Positions 7,771-15,808 of a DNA stretch of 64,000 nucleotides are shown here, in pieces. The notes below the pieces were generated by a model. The model had not been told where the DNA came from, made no database searches, and worked only from the letters and a program-made list of their open reading frames with translations. Numbering within the stretch: position 1 is the stretch's first letter; the number at the start of each line of letters is the position of its first letter. The DNA is from Cellulomonas sp. WB94 (GTDB taxonomy: Bacteria; Actinomycetota; Actinomycetes; Actinomycetales; Cellulomonadaceae). Both the position numbers and the translations under genes were made by a program. The stretch lies in NCBI RefSeq assembly GCF_003115775.1, contig NZ_QEES01000002.1, positions 2,666,001-2,730,000 of the forward strand, in the 5' to 3' direction.

Positions 7771-8001
7771 ATGTCTCTCACCACTTCTCACCGCGCCGGC
7801 ATGTCCGCCCCGATCACGGGCCAGCTTCTGACCCCGGGTGAGGTTGCCGTCATGTTCCGCGTCGACCCGAAGACGGTCACGCGCTGGGCGCAGGCCGGCA
7901 AGCTCTCGGCAGTCCGGACCCTCGGCGGACACCGCCGTTTTCACGAGGCCGAGGTTCGCGAGCTCCTCACCGGCGTTCCGCAGCAGCGCGCCGACAGCTG
8001 A
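7771..8001 (+). CDS. bldC: BldC-like MerR-type DNA-binding protein
   Basis: A 76-residue protein that is almost entirely one winged helix-turn-helix. LLTPGEVAVMFRVDPKTVTR and WAQAGKLSAVRTLGGHRRF align closely with Streptomyces BldC, including the VPQQR C-terminal stretch. BldC binds DNA cooperatively and controls the timing of development in Streptomyces. The ATG at 7771 follows AGGAG; a longer open frame upstream would translate through the riboswitch and is rejected. The gene lies directly behind a c-di-GMP-I riboswitch and ends at a strong terminator, so it is a monocistronic unit. In this non-sporulating-type lineage its targets are unknown. Confidence 0.93.
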   Translation: MSLTTSHRAGMSAPITGQLLTPGEVAVMFRVDPKTVTRWAQAGKLSAVRTLGGHRRFHEAEVRELLTGVPQQRADS

Positions 8002-8013
8002 TTCTTCGCAGCA

Positions 8014-8053
8014 CGACATCGGGCCCGGGGAGCGATCCCCGGGCCCGTCGTCG
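8014..8053 (+). terminator. Terminator of bldC
   Basis: A very strong hairpin: GGGCCCGGGG (8021-8030), loop AGCGAT, CCCCGGGCCC (8037-8046), extended by ACGAC/GTCGT pairs outside. There is no long T tract, as is common in high-GC genomes. Confidence 0.8.
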
Positions 8054-8084
8054 TGTCCGGGATGCTTGCGCCCCGCGGCGTGCG

Positions 8085-8708
8085 TCAGGCGGGCAGCACC
8101 GTGGCCAGCACCGCTGACCGTACGTCTGCCGCGGTGCGGTGCGGCTGGAACGCGAGCCACTCCAGGCCGGCTACGAGCGTGGCACCGAAGATCACGGCCG
8201 CGGTGAGCGACGGGTCGCGGTCGGGCCATGTCGCGCGGACGACGTCGGCGAACACCGCCATCGACTCCTCGCGCACCTGCCGGATCGAGTGCTGCCAGTC
8301 GCGACCCGTGCGGAACACCTCGGCCACGACGAGCTTGGCGAAGTCGGGGTGGGCCTGCACCTGGACCAGCAGCTCCGTCACGATCGCCTCGATCGCGGCC
8401 GGCCCGTCCAGGCCGTCGACGGAGGCGCGCAGTGCGGCAGTCAGGCGATCGACGCCTTCGACGATGACGGCCTCGAACAGCGCGGTCTTGGAGCCGAAGT
8501 TGTAGTAGATGCTGCCCTTCGCCACACCCGCCGCGGCCGCGATGTCGTCGACCGACGTCGCGGAGAACCCGCGGTCGGCGATGAGCGCGACCGCCGCGTC
8601 GACGATGCTCCCGCGGGTGTCCCGCCGCGGCTGGGTGGGGTCGGTCGCGACCGGCACCGGCGCCAGCGGGGGAGCCGGTGCCGGGTCAGGAGCTGAGTGG
8701 GTCGCCAT
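8085..8708 (-). CDS. TetR-family repressor of the YhgE/ABC operon
   Basis: A 207-residue TetR regulator. After a Pro/Ala-rich leader of about 30 residues comes the TetR helix-turn-helix: IVDAAVALIADRGFSATSVD, then DIAAAAGVAKGSIYYNFGSK. The C-terminal ligand and dimer domain follows. It is the last gene of an operon with the YhgE/Pip membrane protein and an ABC ATPase-like protein (12-base gap to the former). A palindrome upstream of the first gene fits an operator for it, suggesting autoregulated control of efflux or envelope functions. Ligand unknown. Confidence 0.88.
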   Translation of the reverse strand: MATHSAPDPAPAPPLAPVPVATDPTQPRRDTRGSIVDAAVALIADRGFSATSVDDIAAAAGVAKGSIYYNFGSKTALFEAVIVEGVDRLTAALRASVDGLDGPAAIEAIVTELLVQVQAHPDFAKLVVAEVFRTGRDWQHSIRQVREESMAVFADVVRATWPDRDPSLTAAVIFGATLVAGLEWLAFQPHRTAADVRSAVLATVLPA

Positions 8709-8720
8709 GGTGGCAGCCTG

Positions 8721-10856
8721 TCAGATGCTGATCGCCGGGTGGAGCCGTTCGAGGCTCCAGGTGCGCAGCCGGCCGGCGCGCCACGACGTGATCGCGAGCG
8801 ACCCGAGCAGCACCGCGCCGAGGTAGGCGACGGCGCCCCACAGCCGGGCGTCCATCCCGCCCGTGATGACCTCGCGCAGCCCGGTGACGGCGTAGCTCAT
8901 CGGGAGCAGGGGGTGGATCGCCTGGAAGAACGCGGGTGTCGTCTCGACCGGGTAGGTGCCGCCGGACGACGCGAGCTGGAGCATCAGCAGCGCCAGGATG
9001 GCCACCTTGCCCGCGGCCGGGCCCATCACGGCGGTCAGCATCTGCTGCAGCGCCAGGAACGTGGCGACGATCAGCAGGGTGAACGCGATGGTGCCGGCGG
9101 TGGTCGCCATCTGCAGACCGACGCCGAAGTGGATGACGGCGATCATGACGGCGACCTGCCCGATGCCGATGACCATCGCGGGAAGGAACCCGGCGAGCGT
9201 CGCACGCAGTCCGGACGCCGGGGTGGCGAGCGCCCGCGAGGGGAGCGGGCGCAGCAGGAGCCACGTGATGAGGGACCCGACGAACAGCGCGAGCGGGATG
9301 AAGAAGGGCGCGAACCCCTCCCCGAAGCCCTGCGCGGCGGCGACGCTGGTGGACTCGAGCGCGACCGGCGAGGCGATGGTCGTCGCACGCTGTGTGCGCA
9401 CGTCGGTCGTGTCGTCGGGGATCGCCGCGGCACCGGTCGTGAGGCCGTCGGCGAGCGTCTGCGCGCCACCCTCGAGCTGGACCGTGCCGTCGGCGACCTG
9501 GCTCGCGCCGTCGGCGAGCGTGGTCGTGCCGGCCGCGAGCTCCGAGGCGCCTGTGGCGAGCCTCGTCGTGCCCTGGGCGAGCTGCGACGTGCCGGTGACC
9601 AGGCTGCCTGCACCCGTCGCCAGGGTGCCCGCACCGTCCGCGACGGACTGGGTGCCGGCCGCGAGCTGGGCCGAGCCGGAGCGCAGGTCGTTCGCGCCCG
9701 TCGACAGCGTGCCGAGCCCGCTGCTCAGCTGGGTCGCACCGGCAGCGACCTTGCCGGCGCCGGTGTCGAGCGCAGCGAGCTGGCTCGACATGGCGGCAAC
9801 GGTCGCGGTCGACGGGAGGGCCGCCGACGCGGACTGCAGCCCGGTCAGGAGCTGGGCTGCGGTGGTGTCTCCGGCGGCCGCATGCGCGCCGAGGTAGGCG
9901 CCGATCGAGGTGAGCCCGGTCTGCAGCGCGGGCAGCGAGGCCGCGAGCTGGCCGACCTGGCCGGTCGCGCTGTGCACCCCGGTCGCCACCTGCGCGGCGC
10001 CGGCGGCGAGCGTGGCGGACGACGTCGCAGCGCTGGATGCGCCGTCGGCGAGGCGCCCCGCCCCGGCGGACACCTGCGCGGCGCCGCTCGCGGCAGAGCT
10101 CGCACCGGTCGACAGCGCCCCCGCGCCGTCGGCGAGCTTCTGGGCGCCCGCCGTCAGGGCCGAGGAGCCGGAGACGAGCTGCTTCGAGCCGTCCGCGAGC
10201 GCGGCCGCGCCGGTGGCGGCGCTCGTGGCGCCGTCGGCCACCTGCTGCGCGCCGTCGGCGAGCTGCCCACCGGCCGCTCGCAGCGTCAGGGCGCCGTCGG
10301 ACGCCTGCGCGAACCCGTCGCGGGCCGAGCCGAGCCCGACCAGGACCTGGTCGACGCCCTGCTCGCCGATCGTCGCGGCGACGGCGTCCCGGACCTGCGT
10401 CATCGCCGAGCGACCGAGCGTGGAGGCGAGGAACGAGTTGGCGTCGTTGTAGGTGACCAGCAGCTGTGCGCTGGTGGGGTCGGCGCCGCCCGCGGAGGCG
10501 ATGTCGGCCGAGAACTCGGCCGGCACGGTCACCGCGAAGTAGTACGTGCCGTTCGCGACGCCGTCGGCGGCGTCCTTGGCGTCGGTCAGGTGCCAGTCGA
10601 GGTCGCCCGAGTCGAGCAGGCGGGTCGCGACGTCGGTGCCGGCGTGGAGCGCCACACCGTCGAGCGTCGATCCCTGGTCCGCGTCGACGAGCGCCACCGG
10701 GAGCTGGTCCAGGTGGCCGGTCGGGTCCCAGAACGCCCACAGGTAGAGCGCTCCGTACAGCAGCGGGATGAAGATCATCGCGCCGACGGCGAGCTTCGGC
10801 AGCAGTCCGCGGCGGAACCGGCGCAGCTCGGTGCCGGTCGAGGTGAGGGCGAGCAT
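8721..10856 (-). CDS. YhgE/Pip-family membrane protein
   Basis: A 711-residue membrane protein. One hydrophobic segment sits near residues 20-45 (LAVGAMIFIPLLYGALYLWA). A YhgE/Pip N-terminal extracytoplasmic domain follows (VALVDADQGSTLDG, NGTYYFAVTVPAEFSADIAS). Next comes a long run of roughly 11-residue heptad-like units of the type LADGAxxLxxGAxQL (about residues 200-490), then five to six C-terminal membrane segments related to ABC-2 permeases. Relatives include the phage-infection protein Pip and ESX-associated YhgE/YukD-type proteins. The ATG at 10856 follows AAGGATC. It pairs with the ABC ATPase-like gene upstream and the TetR gene downstream. Confidence 0.9.
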   Translation of the reverse strand: MLALTSTGTELRRFRRGLLPKLAVGAMIFIPLLYGALYLWAFWDPTGHLDQLPVALVDADQGSTLDGVALHAGTDVATRLLDSGDLDWHLTDAKDAADGVANGTYYFAVTVPAEFSADIASAGGADPTSAQLLVTYNDANSFLASTLGRSAMTQVRDAVAATIGEQGVDQVLVGLGSARDGFAQASDGALTLRAAGGQLADGAQQVADGATSAATGAAALADGSKQLVSGSSALTAGAQKLADGAGALSTGASSAASGAAQVSAGAGRLADGASSAATSSATLAAGAAQVATGVHSATGQVGQLAASLPALQTGLTSIGAYLGAHAAAGDTTAAQLLTGLQSASAALPSTATVAAMSSQLAALDTGAGKVAAGATQLSSGLGTLSTGANDLRSGSAQLAAGTQSVADGAGTLATGAGSLVTGTSQLAQGTTRLATGASELAAGTTTLADGASQVADGTVQLEGGAQTLADGLTTGAAAIPDDTTDVRTQRATTIASPVALESTSVAAAQGFGEGFAPFFIPLALFVGSLITWLLLRPLPSRALATPASGLRATLAGFLPAMVIGIGQVAVMIAVIHFGVGLQMATTAGTIAFTLLIVATFLALQQMLTAVMGPAAGKVAILALLMLQLASSGGTYPVETTPAFFQAIHPLLPMSYAVTGLREVITGGMDARLWGAVAYLGAVLLGSLAITSWRAGRLRTWSLERLHPAISI

Positions 10857-10927
10857 GGTGATCCTTCGAGACGGTTCGGTGCGCGAGCCGTGGGCGGCCA
10901 CGCGCTTCGGGGGAGGGCGCCGAGCGC

Positions 10928-11689
10928 TCAGGTGGCGGGCACGGCATGCGGGCCGGTTGCGAGCATGACCTGCTCGGGCCGGTGGTCCCAGCGCATGCGA
11001 GCCACCTCGTCGAACGACGCGACCGACGCGATCACGGTCGTCCCGGTGGCGGAGATCGCCTCGAGCCGGGACCACACGGTCTGGCGCCGGACGGAGTCGT
11101 GCACCTGGTCGACGTCGTCCACCACGAGCAGGTCGGGGTGCTGCGCCATCGCGAGCGTGAGGCGCAGGAGCATCGCGTCGACCTCGTCGAGGTCCCACAC
11201 GAGGCTGTCGACGCGCGGCAGCGGCCGCTCGCCGAAGACGGGCTGGGCGAGGGCGGCGAAGGTGCGCTGGTCGACGCGGGCGACCCGGCGGTACCAGGGC
11301 GACAACCAGGCGAGGCGTTCGCGGACGGTGGCGGCCACGGTGACGGACTCGTCGAGGTCGTCGACGCCCGCGAAACCTGCGACGGCCGCGCGGGCCTGGA
11401 CGGCACGACGGCGACGCGGCAGCGACTCCCCGAGCACCGTGAGCACGGACCCGCGGTCGGGCACCATGCGGCCGGCGAGGGTCAGCAGGAGGCTCGACCG
11501 GCCACCGCCCTGCGGTCCCTGCACGACGACGAGAGAGCCCGCAGCGACCTCGAGGTCGACGGGACCGTAGACGGCACCGCGGCGCGTGTGCAGCGTGAGC
11601 TCGCGAGCGGTGACTGCGGACTGCGGGGCCGGGGGCCCTTGCGGCTCGTCCGTCGTCTCGAGGTGCGGGGTAGGGGTGACGTGCGACAC
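10928..11689 (-). CDS. ABC-type ATPase with degenerate signature motif
   Basis: A 253-residue nucleotide-binding-domain protein. Walker A is GPQGGGRSSLL (about residues 58-68) and Walker B is DLLVVDDVDQ, in which the usual catalytic Glu after the Asp is Asp. A standard LSGGQ signature is absent; the corresponding region reads VWDLDEVDAMLLRLTLAMA. It starts at GTG 11689 behind GGAGGA. As the first gene of the operon with the YhgE/Pip protein, it would be its cytoplasmic partner. The altered motifs suggest weak or no ATP hydrolysis, possibly a structural or regulatory role. Confidence 0.8.
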   Translation of the reverse strand: MSHVTPTPHLETTDEPQGPPAPQSAVTARELTLHTRRGAVYGPVDLEVAAGSLVVVQGPQGGGRSSLLLTLAGRMVPDRGSVLTVLGESLPRRRRAVQARAAVAGFAGVDDLDESVTVAATVRERLAWLSPWYRRVARVDQRTFAALAQPVFGERPLPRVDSLVWDLDEVDAMLLRLTLAMAQHPDLLVVDDVDQVHDSVRRQTVWSRLEAISATGTTVIASVASFDEVARMRWDHRPEQVMLATGPHAVPAT

Positions 11690-11707
11690 GAGTCCTCCGA
11701 TAGTCGC

Positions 11708-11727
11708 TGAACTGACCGGTCAGTACA
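11708..11727. promoter_or_regulatory. Palindromic operator, probably for the TetR repressor
   Basis: The perfect palindrome ACTGACCGGTCAGT (11711-11724) lies 20 bases upstream of the ABC ATPase-like start, in the divergent interval shared with def. TetR proteins bind such sites, and the operon's third gene encodes one. Confidence 0.65.
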
Positions 11728-11848
11728 AAGACTACGACCCGTCGACCCGTGAGCCCAACCGCGGGCGTGTTCCGTCGATCACACGCGGTCCCGGTGCCGC
11801 GGCGTGGCCCTCGGAACGCAGCGGCTCGGCGCGTGAAAGAATCCGCGC

Positions 11849-12334
11849 ATGGCGATGAGAGAGATCCGTACGGTCGGCGACCCGGTCCTGCGGACACCGT
11901 GCGACCCGATCACGTCCATCGACGACCGTGTGCGCTCGCTCGTCGCCGACCTGATCGAGACGGTCGACCACGACGGGCGTGCCGGTCTCGCCGCGAACCA
12001 GATCGGCGTCGGGCTCCGCGCGTTCTCGTGGAACATCGACGACGAGGTCGGCTACGTGCTCAACCCGAAGATCGTCGAGCTGTCCGACGACTTCCAGGAC
12101 GGCGACGAGGGCTGCCTGTCCGTGCCGGGTCTGTGGTACCCCACGCGCCGCGCCTGGTACGCGCGCGTCGTCGGCGAGGACCTCGACGGCCGTGAGGTCG
12201 TCGTCGAGGGCACCGAGCTCATGGCCCGTTGCCTGCAGCACGAGGTCGACCACCTCGACGGCCACCTGTACCTCGACCGGCTCGAGCGCTCGGTCCGCAA
12301 GAAGGCCATGCGGGCCATCCGCGAGCAGCTCTGA
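11849..12334 (+). CDS. def: Peptide deformylase
   Basis: Removes the formyl group from N-terminal Met of new proteins; a metal enzyme acting at the ribosome. It has 161 residues. The three family motifs are present: GLAANQIGV (motif 1), EGCLSV (motif 2, metal-ligand Cys) and [11 protein letters not shown] (motif 3, HExxH-type with two His ligands and catalytic Glu). The first motif reads AGLAANQ rather than GxGLAAxQ. An alternative ATG lies at 11855. It is divergent from the YhgE operon and upstream of the DUF3145 gene. Confidence 0.95.
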   Translation: MAMREIRTVGDPVLRTPCDPITSIDDRVRSLVADLIETVDHDGRAGLAANQIGVGLRAFSWNIDDEVGYVLNPKIVELSDDFQDGDEGCLSVPGLWYPTRRAWYARVVGEDLDGREVVVEGTELMARCLQHEVDHLDGHLYLDRLERSVRKKAMRAIREQL

Positions 12335-12487
12335 GGCCCTGATCAGCGCGCCGCGCGCGTCGGCACTGGCGCTCACGGTGCGATGTCGGGCATGCTGTCC
12401 CCAGCACGCCGCGACACCGTGTGATCTTCCTGTCGTCGGGCTGAGGTCGTTGGGGAAGACGAACCTCGAACCGTCAAGGAGGGCGAC

Positions 12488-12988
12488 ATGGCTGGTGCAA
12501 TCACCCGCGGTGTACTTTTCGTGCACTCAGCGCCACGTGCGCTGTGCCCCCACCTCGAGTGGGCGGCAGGCAACGTGCTGGGCGCACGCGTGTCCTTGGA
12601 CTGGACACCGCAGCCGGCGTCCCCCGGCATGTACCGCGCCGAGTACTCGTGGCAGGGCGCCCAGGGGACCGGAGCACGGCTCGCGTCGTCGCTGCGCGGC
12701 TGGACCCACCTGCGCTACGAGGTGACCGAAGAGGCCAGCCACGGGACGGACGGCTCGCGTTGGAGCCACACCCCTGAGCTCGGCATCTTCCACGCCCAGA
12801 CCGACGTCCACGGCAACATCGTCGTGCCCGAGGACCGCATCCGAGCGGCTCTCGAGCACGCGGCCGACCCGGCGCGGCTGCGGACCGAGCTCGACCTGGC
12901 CCTCGGCCAGGCCTGGGACGACGAGCTCGAGTCGTTCCGGTACGCGGGCGCAGGCGCACCGGTCCGCTGGCTGCACCGCGTCGGCTGA
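12488..12988 (+). CDS. DUF3145 family protein
   Basis: A 166-residue cytoplasmic protein of a family I recognise as DUF3145, confined to actinobacteria and often placed beside the fab cluster as here. Typical stretches are GVLFVHSAPRALCPHLEWA, YRAEYSWQG and SWLRGWTHLRYEVTEEAS-like sequence, with HTPELGIFHAQTDVHGNIVV in the middle. Function unknown. The ATG at 12488 follows a strong AAGGAGGG site. It converges on fabF across a terminator. Confidence 0.88.
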   Translation: MAGAITRGVLFVHSAPRALCPHLEWAAGNVLGARVSLDWTPQPASPGMYRAEYSWQGAQGTGARLASSLRGWTHLRYEVTEEASHGTDGSRWSHTPELGIFHAQTDVHGNIVVPEDRIRAALEHAADPARLRTELDLALGQAWDDELESFRYAGAGAPVRWLHRVG

Positions 12989-13055
12989 CCCTGATCGGCG
13001 CGCCCTGGTCCGCTCGCCCTGTCCGCTCGCCCTGGTCGGGCTGACTGGCCCAGTC

Positions 13056-13086
13056 CGGCCGGCCCCTGACCTGCAGGGGTCGGCCG
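13056..13086. terminator. Bidirectional hairpin between DUF3145 gene and fabF
   Basis: Arms CGGCC-GG-CCCCTG (13056-13068) and CAGGGG-T-CGGCCG (13074-13086) close a long GC-rich stem between two convergent genes. Confidence 0.65.
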
Positions 13087-13096
13087 ACCCGACAGG

Positions 13097-14341
13097 TCAG
13101 ACGCTGGCGACGATCAGGGCCACGTTGTGGCCCCCGAACCCGAACGAGTTGTTGATCGCAGCGATCGGTCCGGTGCGCATCGCGCGGGGAGTGTCCCGCA
13201 CGAGGTCCAGCTCGAGCTCCGGGTCGGGGTCCGTCACGTTGATCGTGGGCGGCGCCGTGCGGTCGGCGAGCGCGAGGACCGTGAAGATCGTCTCGAGGGC
13301 ACCCGCACCCCCGAGCAGGTGACCGGTCATCGACTTGGTGGCGGACAGTGCGACCTGGTCGGCGGCCGCCCCGAGCACCTCACGCACCGCGCGCGCCTCG
13401 ATCAGGTCGCCGACGACCGTCGAGGTCGCGTGCGCGTTGACGTGGACGATGTCGGAGGCCGTCAGCCGGGCGTCGGTCAGGGCCGAGCGCATCGCCGCCA
13501 CCTGACCGCGGCCCTCGGGCTCGGGGGAGGTGATGTGGTAGCCGTCGGAGCTCAGCCCGACGCCGGCCAGCCGGGCGTACACGTGGGCGCCGCGTGCGGC
13601 GGCGTGCTCGGCGGACTCGAGAACCACGATCCCGGCCCCCTCGCCGAGCACGAACCCGTCGCGGTGCAGGTCGTACGGCCGCGACGCGGTCGCGGGGTCG
13701 TCGTTGCGTGTCGACAGGGTGCGGGACGCCGCGAACGCCGCGAGGGGCATCGGGTGGATGGCTGCCTCGGTGCCGCCCGCCACGACGACGTCAGCGCGCC
13801 CGGAGCGGATCATCTCGACGCCGTACCCGATCGCCTCGGCGCCCGAGGCGCAGGCGGACACGAGCGCGTGGGCGCCGGCGCGGGCGCCGATCTCGAGCTC
13901 GACGTAGGCGGCGGGGGAGTTCGGCATGAGCATCGGGACGGTCATCGGCAGGACGCGCCGGCCGCCCTTCTCACGCAGCGTGTCCCAGGCGTCGAGGGTC
14001 GTCCAGATGCCGCCGATGCCGGACGAGACGACGGCGCCGAGGCGCGTGGGGTCGACCTCGGGGCTCCCGGCGTCGGCCCAGGCCTCGCGCGTCGCGATGA
14101 TCGCGTACTGCGCCGAGGGGTCCATGCGCTTGATCTCAGGTCGCGGCAGCACCTCTTCGGGCTTGACCTTGATCTGGGCCGCGAAGCTGACCGCGATCTC
14201 GTAGCGCTCGGCCCAGTCGTTGTCGAGGGAGCGTGCGCCGGACTCGCCGGCGAGCGCCGCGCGCCAGGTGCTCGCGACGTCACCGCCGAGCGGTGTGGTG
14301 GCTCCCAGGCCGGTGACGACGACGTCGATGACGGGGCTCAT
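13097..14341 (-). CDS. fabF: Beta-ketoacyl-ACP synthase II
   Basis: Elongation condensing enzyme of type II fatty acid synthesis, joining malonyl-ACP to acyl-ACP. It has 414 residues, the normal length. Thiolase-fold catalytic residues are present: Cys in VSACASGAEA, His in VNAHATST and His in KSMTGHLLGGAGA. The glycine-rich C terminus FGFGGHNV is typical. It is the last gene of the fabD-fabH-acpP-fabF operon, 115 bases after acpP. It probably depends on the FasR-like activator encoded upstream of fabD. Confidence 0.97.
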   Translation of the reverse strand: MSPVIDVVVTGLGATTPLGGDVASTWRAALAGESGARSLDNDWAERYEIAVSFAAQIKVKPEEVLPRPEIKRMDPSAQYAIIATREAWADAGSPEVDPTRLGAVVSSGIGGIWTTLDAWDTLREKGGRRVLPMTVPMLMPNSPAAYVELEIGARAGAHALVSACASGAEAIGYGVEMIRSGRADVVVAGGTEAAIHPMPLAAFAASRTLSTRNDDPATASRPYDLHRDGFVLGEGAGIVVLESAEHAAARGAHVYARLAGVGLSSDGYHITSPEPEGRGQVAAMRSALTDARLTASDIVHVNAHATSTVVGDLIEARAVREVLGAAADQVALSATKSMTGHLLGGAGALETIFTVLALADRTAPPTINVTDPDPELELDLVRDTPRAMRTGPIAAINNSFGFGGHNVALIVASV

Positions 14342-14456
14342 GGTCTGCTCCAGTTCGGCGAGGACGAGATGCGTCCGGGTCCCGGCCCGGCGGGTGCCGG
14401 AGCGGTTCCGTCCAGGGACCGGGTCCCGGACGCTGTCGTGCGGTGGTGCTGTGCTG

Positions 14457-14705
14457 TCAGGCCTGCGCCTTGGCGATGAACGAGACGGCGTCGCCGACGG
14501 TGACGAGGTTCTTGACCTCGTCGTCGGGGATCCGCACGTCGAACTTCTCCTCGGCCAGGGTCACGATCGTCATCATCGACAGGGAATCGATGTCGAGGTC
14601 GTCGGTGAAGGACTTCTCGGGCAGGACAGAGTCGGTCGGCAGCCCCGTCTCCTCGCTGACGATCTCGGCCAGTCCGGCCAGGATCTCCTGCTCGCTGTTC
14701 GCCAT
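14457..14705 (-). CDS. acpP: Acyl carrier protein
   Basis: An 82-residue acidic carrier of growing acyl chains. The phosphopantetheine attachment Ser lies in DLDIDSLSMM; the rest (GLPTDSVLPEKSFTDDL, FDVRIPDDEVKNLVTVGDAV) matches bacterial ACPs. The ATG at 14705 follows an AAGGAG site. It sits between fabH and fabF in the operon. Confidence 0.97.
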   Translation of the reverse strand: MANSEQEILAGLAEIVSEETGLPTDSVLPEKSFTDDLDIDSLSMMTIVTLAEEKFDVRIPDDEVKNLVTVGDAVSFIAKAQA

Positions 14706-14800
14706 CGGTGTCTCCTTGGTGTGGGTGGTGCTGGGTCGATGAACCGTACTGCTCGTGGTCGCCGGACGCTGTGGGCGTCCGGCGCCGGGTGGGGACCCGG

Positions 14801-15808
14801 TCAGGGCAGGACGACGACTTGGGCCGCGTACACGAGGCCTGCGCCGAAGCCGATCTGCAGCGCGAGGTCGCCCGACTGGACGGCGCCCTCCAGGAGCAGG
14901 CGGTGGGTCGCGAGCGGGACGGACGCGGACGACGTGTTGCCGGTGTCGGCGATGTCGCGGCCGATGACGACGGACGCCGGCAGGTGGAGCTGCTTGGCCA
15001 TCTGGTCGATGATGCGCATGTTGGCCTGGTGCGGGACGAAGGCCTGGATCTGGTCGGCTGTGACACCCGCCGCGTCGAGGGCCTGCTGGGCGATCTTGGG
15101 CATCTCGAACGCTGCCCACTTGAACACCGACTGGCCGTCCTGACGGAGGGTCGGCCAACCGAGCTCGGGGTTGTCGCGCAGCTCCATCCAGCTGTGCGTC
15201 TGGCCGACGGCCTTGGCGCGCGACCCGTCGGAGCCCCAGATGGTCGGGCCGATGCCCGCGAACTCCGACGGCCCGACGACAGCCGCGCCGGCACCGTCAC
15301 CGAGCAGGAACGAGATCGAGCGGTCGGTCGGGTCGATGAACTCGCTCATCTTCTCGGCACCGACCACCAGGACGTGCCGTGCAGCGCCCGAACGGACCAG
15401 GGCGTCGGCCTGGCCGATGCCGTAGCAGTAGCCGGCGCACGCGGCGGAGATGTCGTACGCGGCCGCGGGCGTCGCCCCGAGGCGGTCCGCGAGAACCGCG
15501 GCACCCGCGGGGGTCTGCTCGAAGTACGTGACGGTCGACAGGATGACCGCGTCGATGTCGGCTCCCGTCAGGCCGGCCGCGGCGATCGCCTGCCGGGCGG
15601 CGGCCTCGGAGAGGTCGAGGACGTCGACGTCGTGGCTGGCTCGGCGCCGGGTGACGATGCCGGTGCGCTGCTGGATCCACTCGTCGGACGAGTTGATCGG
15701 GCCGGCGATGTCGTCGTTGGTCACGACGTTCTCGCCTCGGGCGGCGCCGATCCCCAGGATGCGGGAGTGCGCGGGGCCGGTGGCCTGGGTGAGGTTCGGT
15801 CGGGTCAC
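14801..15808 (-). CDS. fabH: Beta-ketoacyl-ACP synthase III
   Basis: Starts fatty acid synthesis by condensing an acyl-CoA primer with malonyl-ACP. It has 335 residues. The Cys-His-Asn triad is visible: Cys in SAACAGYCYG, His in FVPHQANMRI and Asn in ADTGNTSSASVP. Its GTG start overlaps the fabD stop by four bases, indicating translational coupling. In actinobacteria FabH often prefers branched primers; primer choice here cannot be read off. Confidence 0.97.
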   Translation of the reverse strand: MTRPNLTQATGPAHSRILGIGAARGENVVTNDDIAGPINSSDEWIQQRTGIVTRRRASHDVDVLDLSEAAARQAIAAAGLTGADIDAVILSTVTYFEQTPAGAAVLADRLGATPAAAYDISAACAGYCYGIGQADALVRSGAARHVLVVGAEKMSEFIDPTDRSISFLLGDGAGAAVVGPSEFAGIGPTIWGSDGSRAKAVGQTHSWMELRDNPELGWPTLRQDGQSVFKWAAFEMPKIAQQALDAAGVTADQIQAFVPHQANMRIIDQMAKQLHLPASVVIGRDIADTGNTSSASVPLATHRLLLEGAVQSGDLALQIGFGAGLVYAAQVVVLP

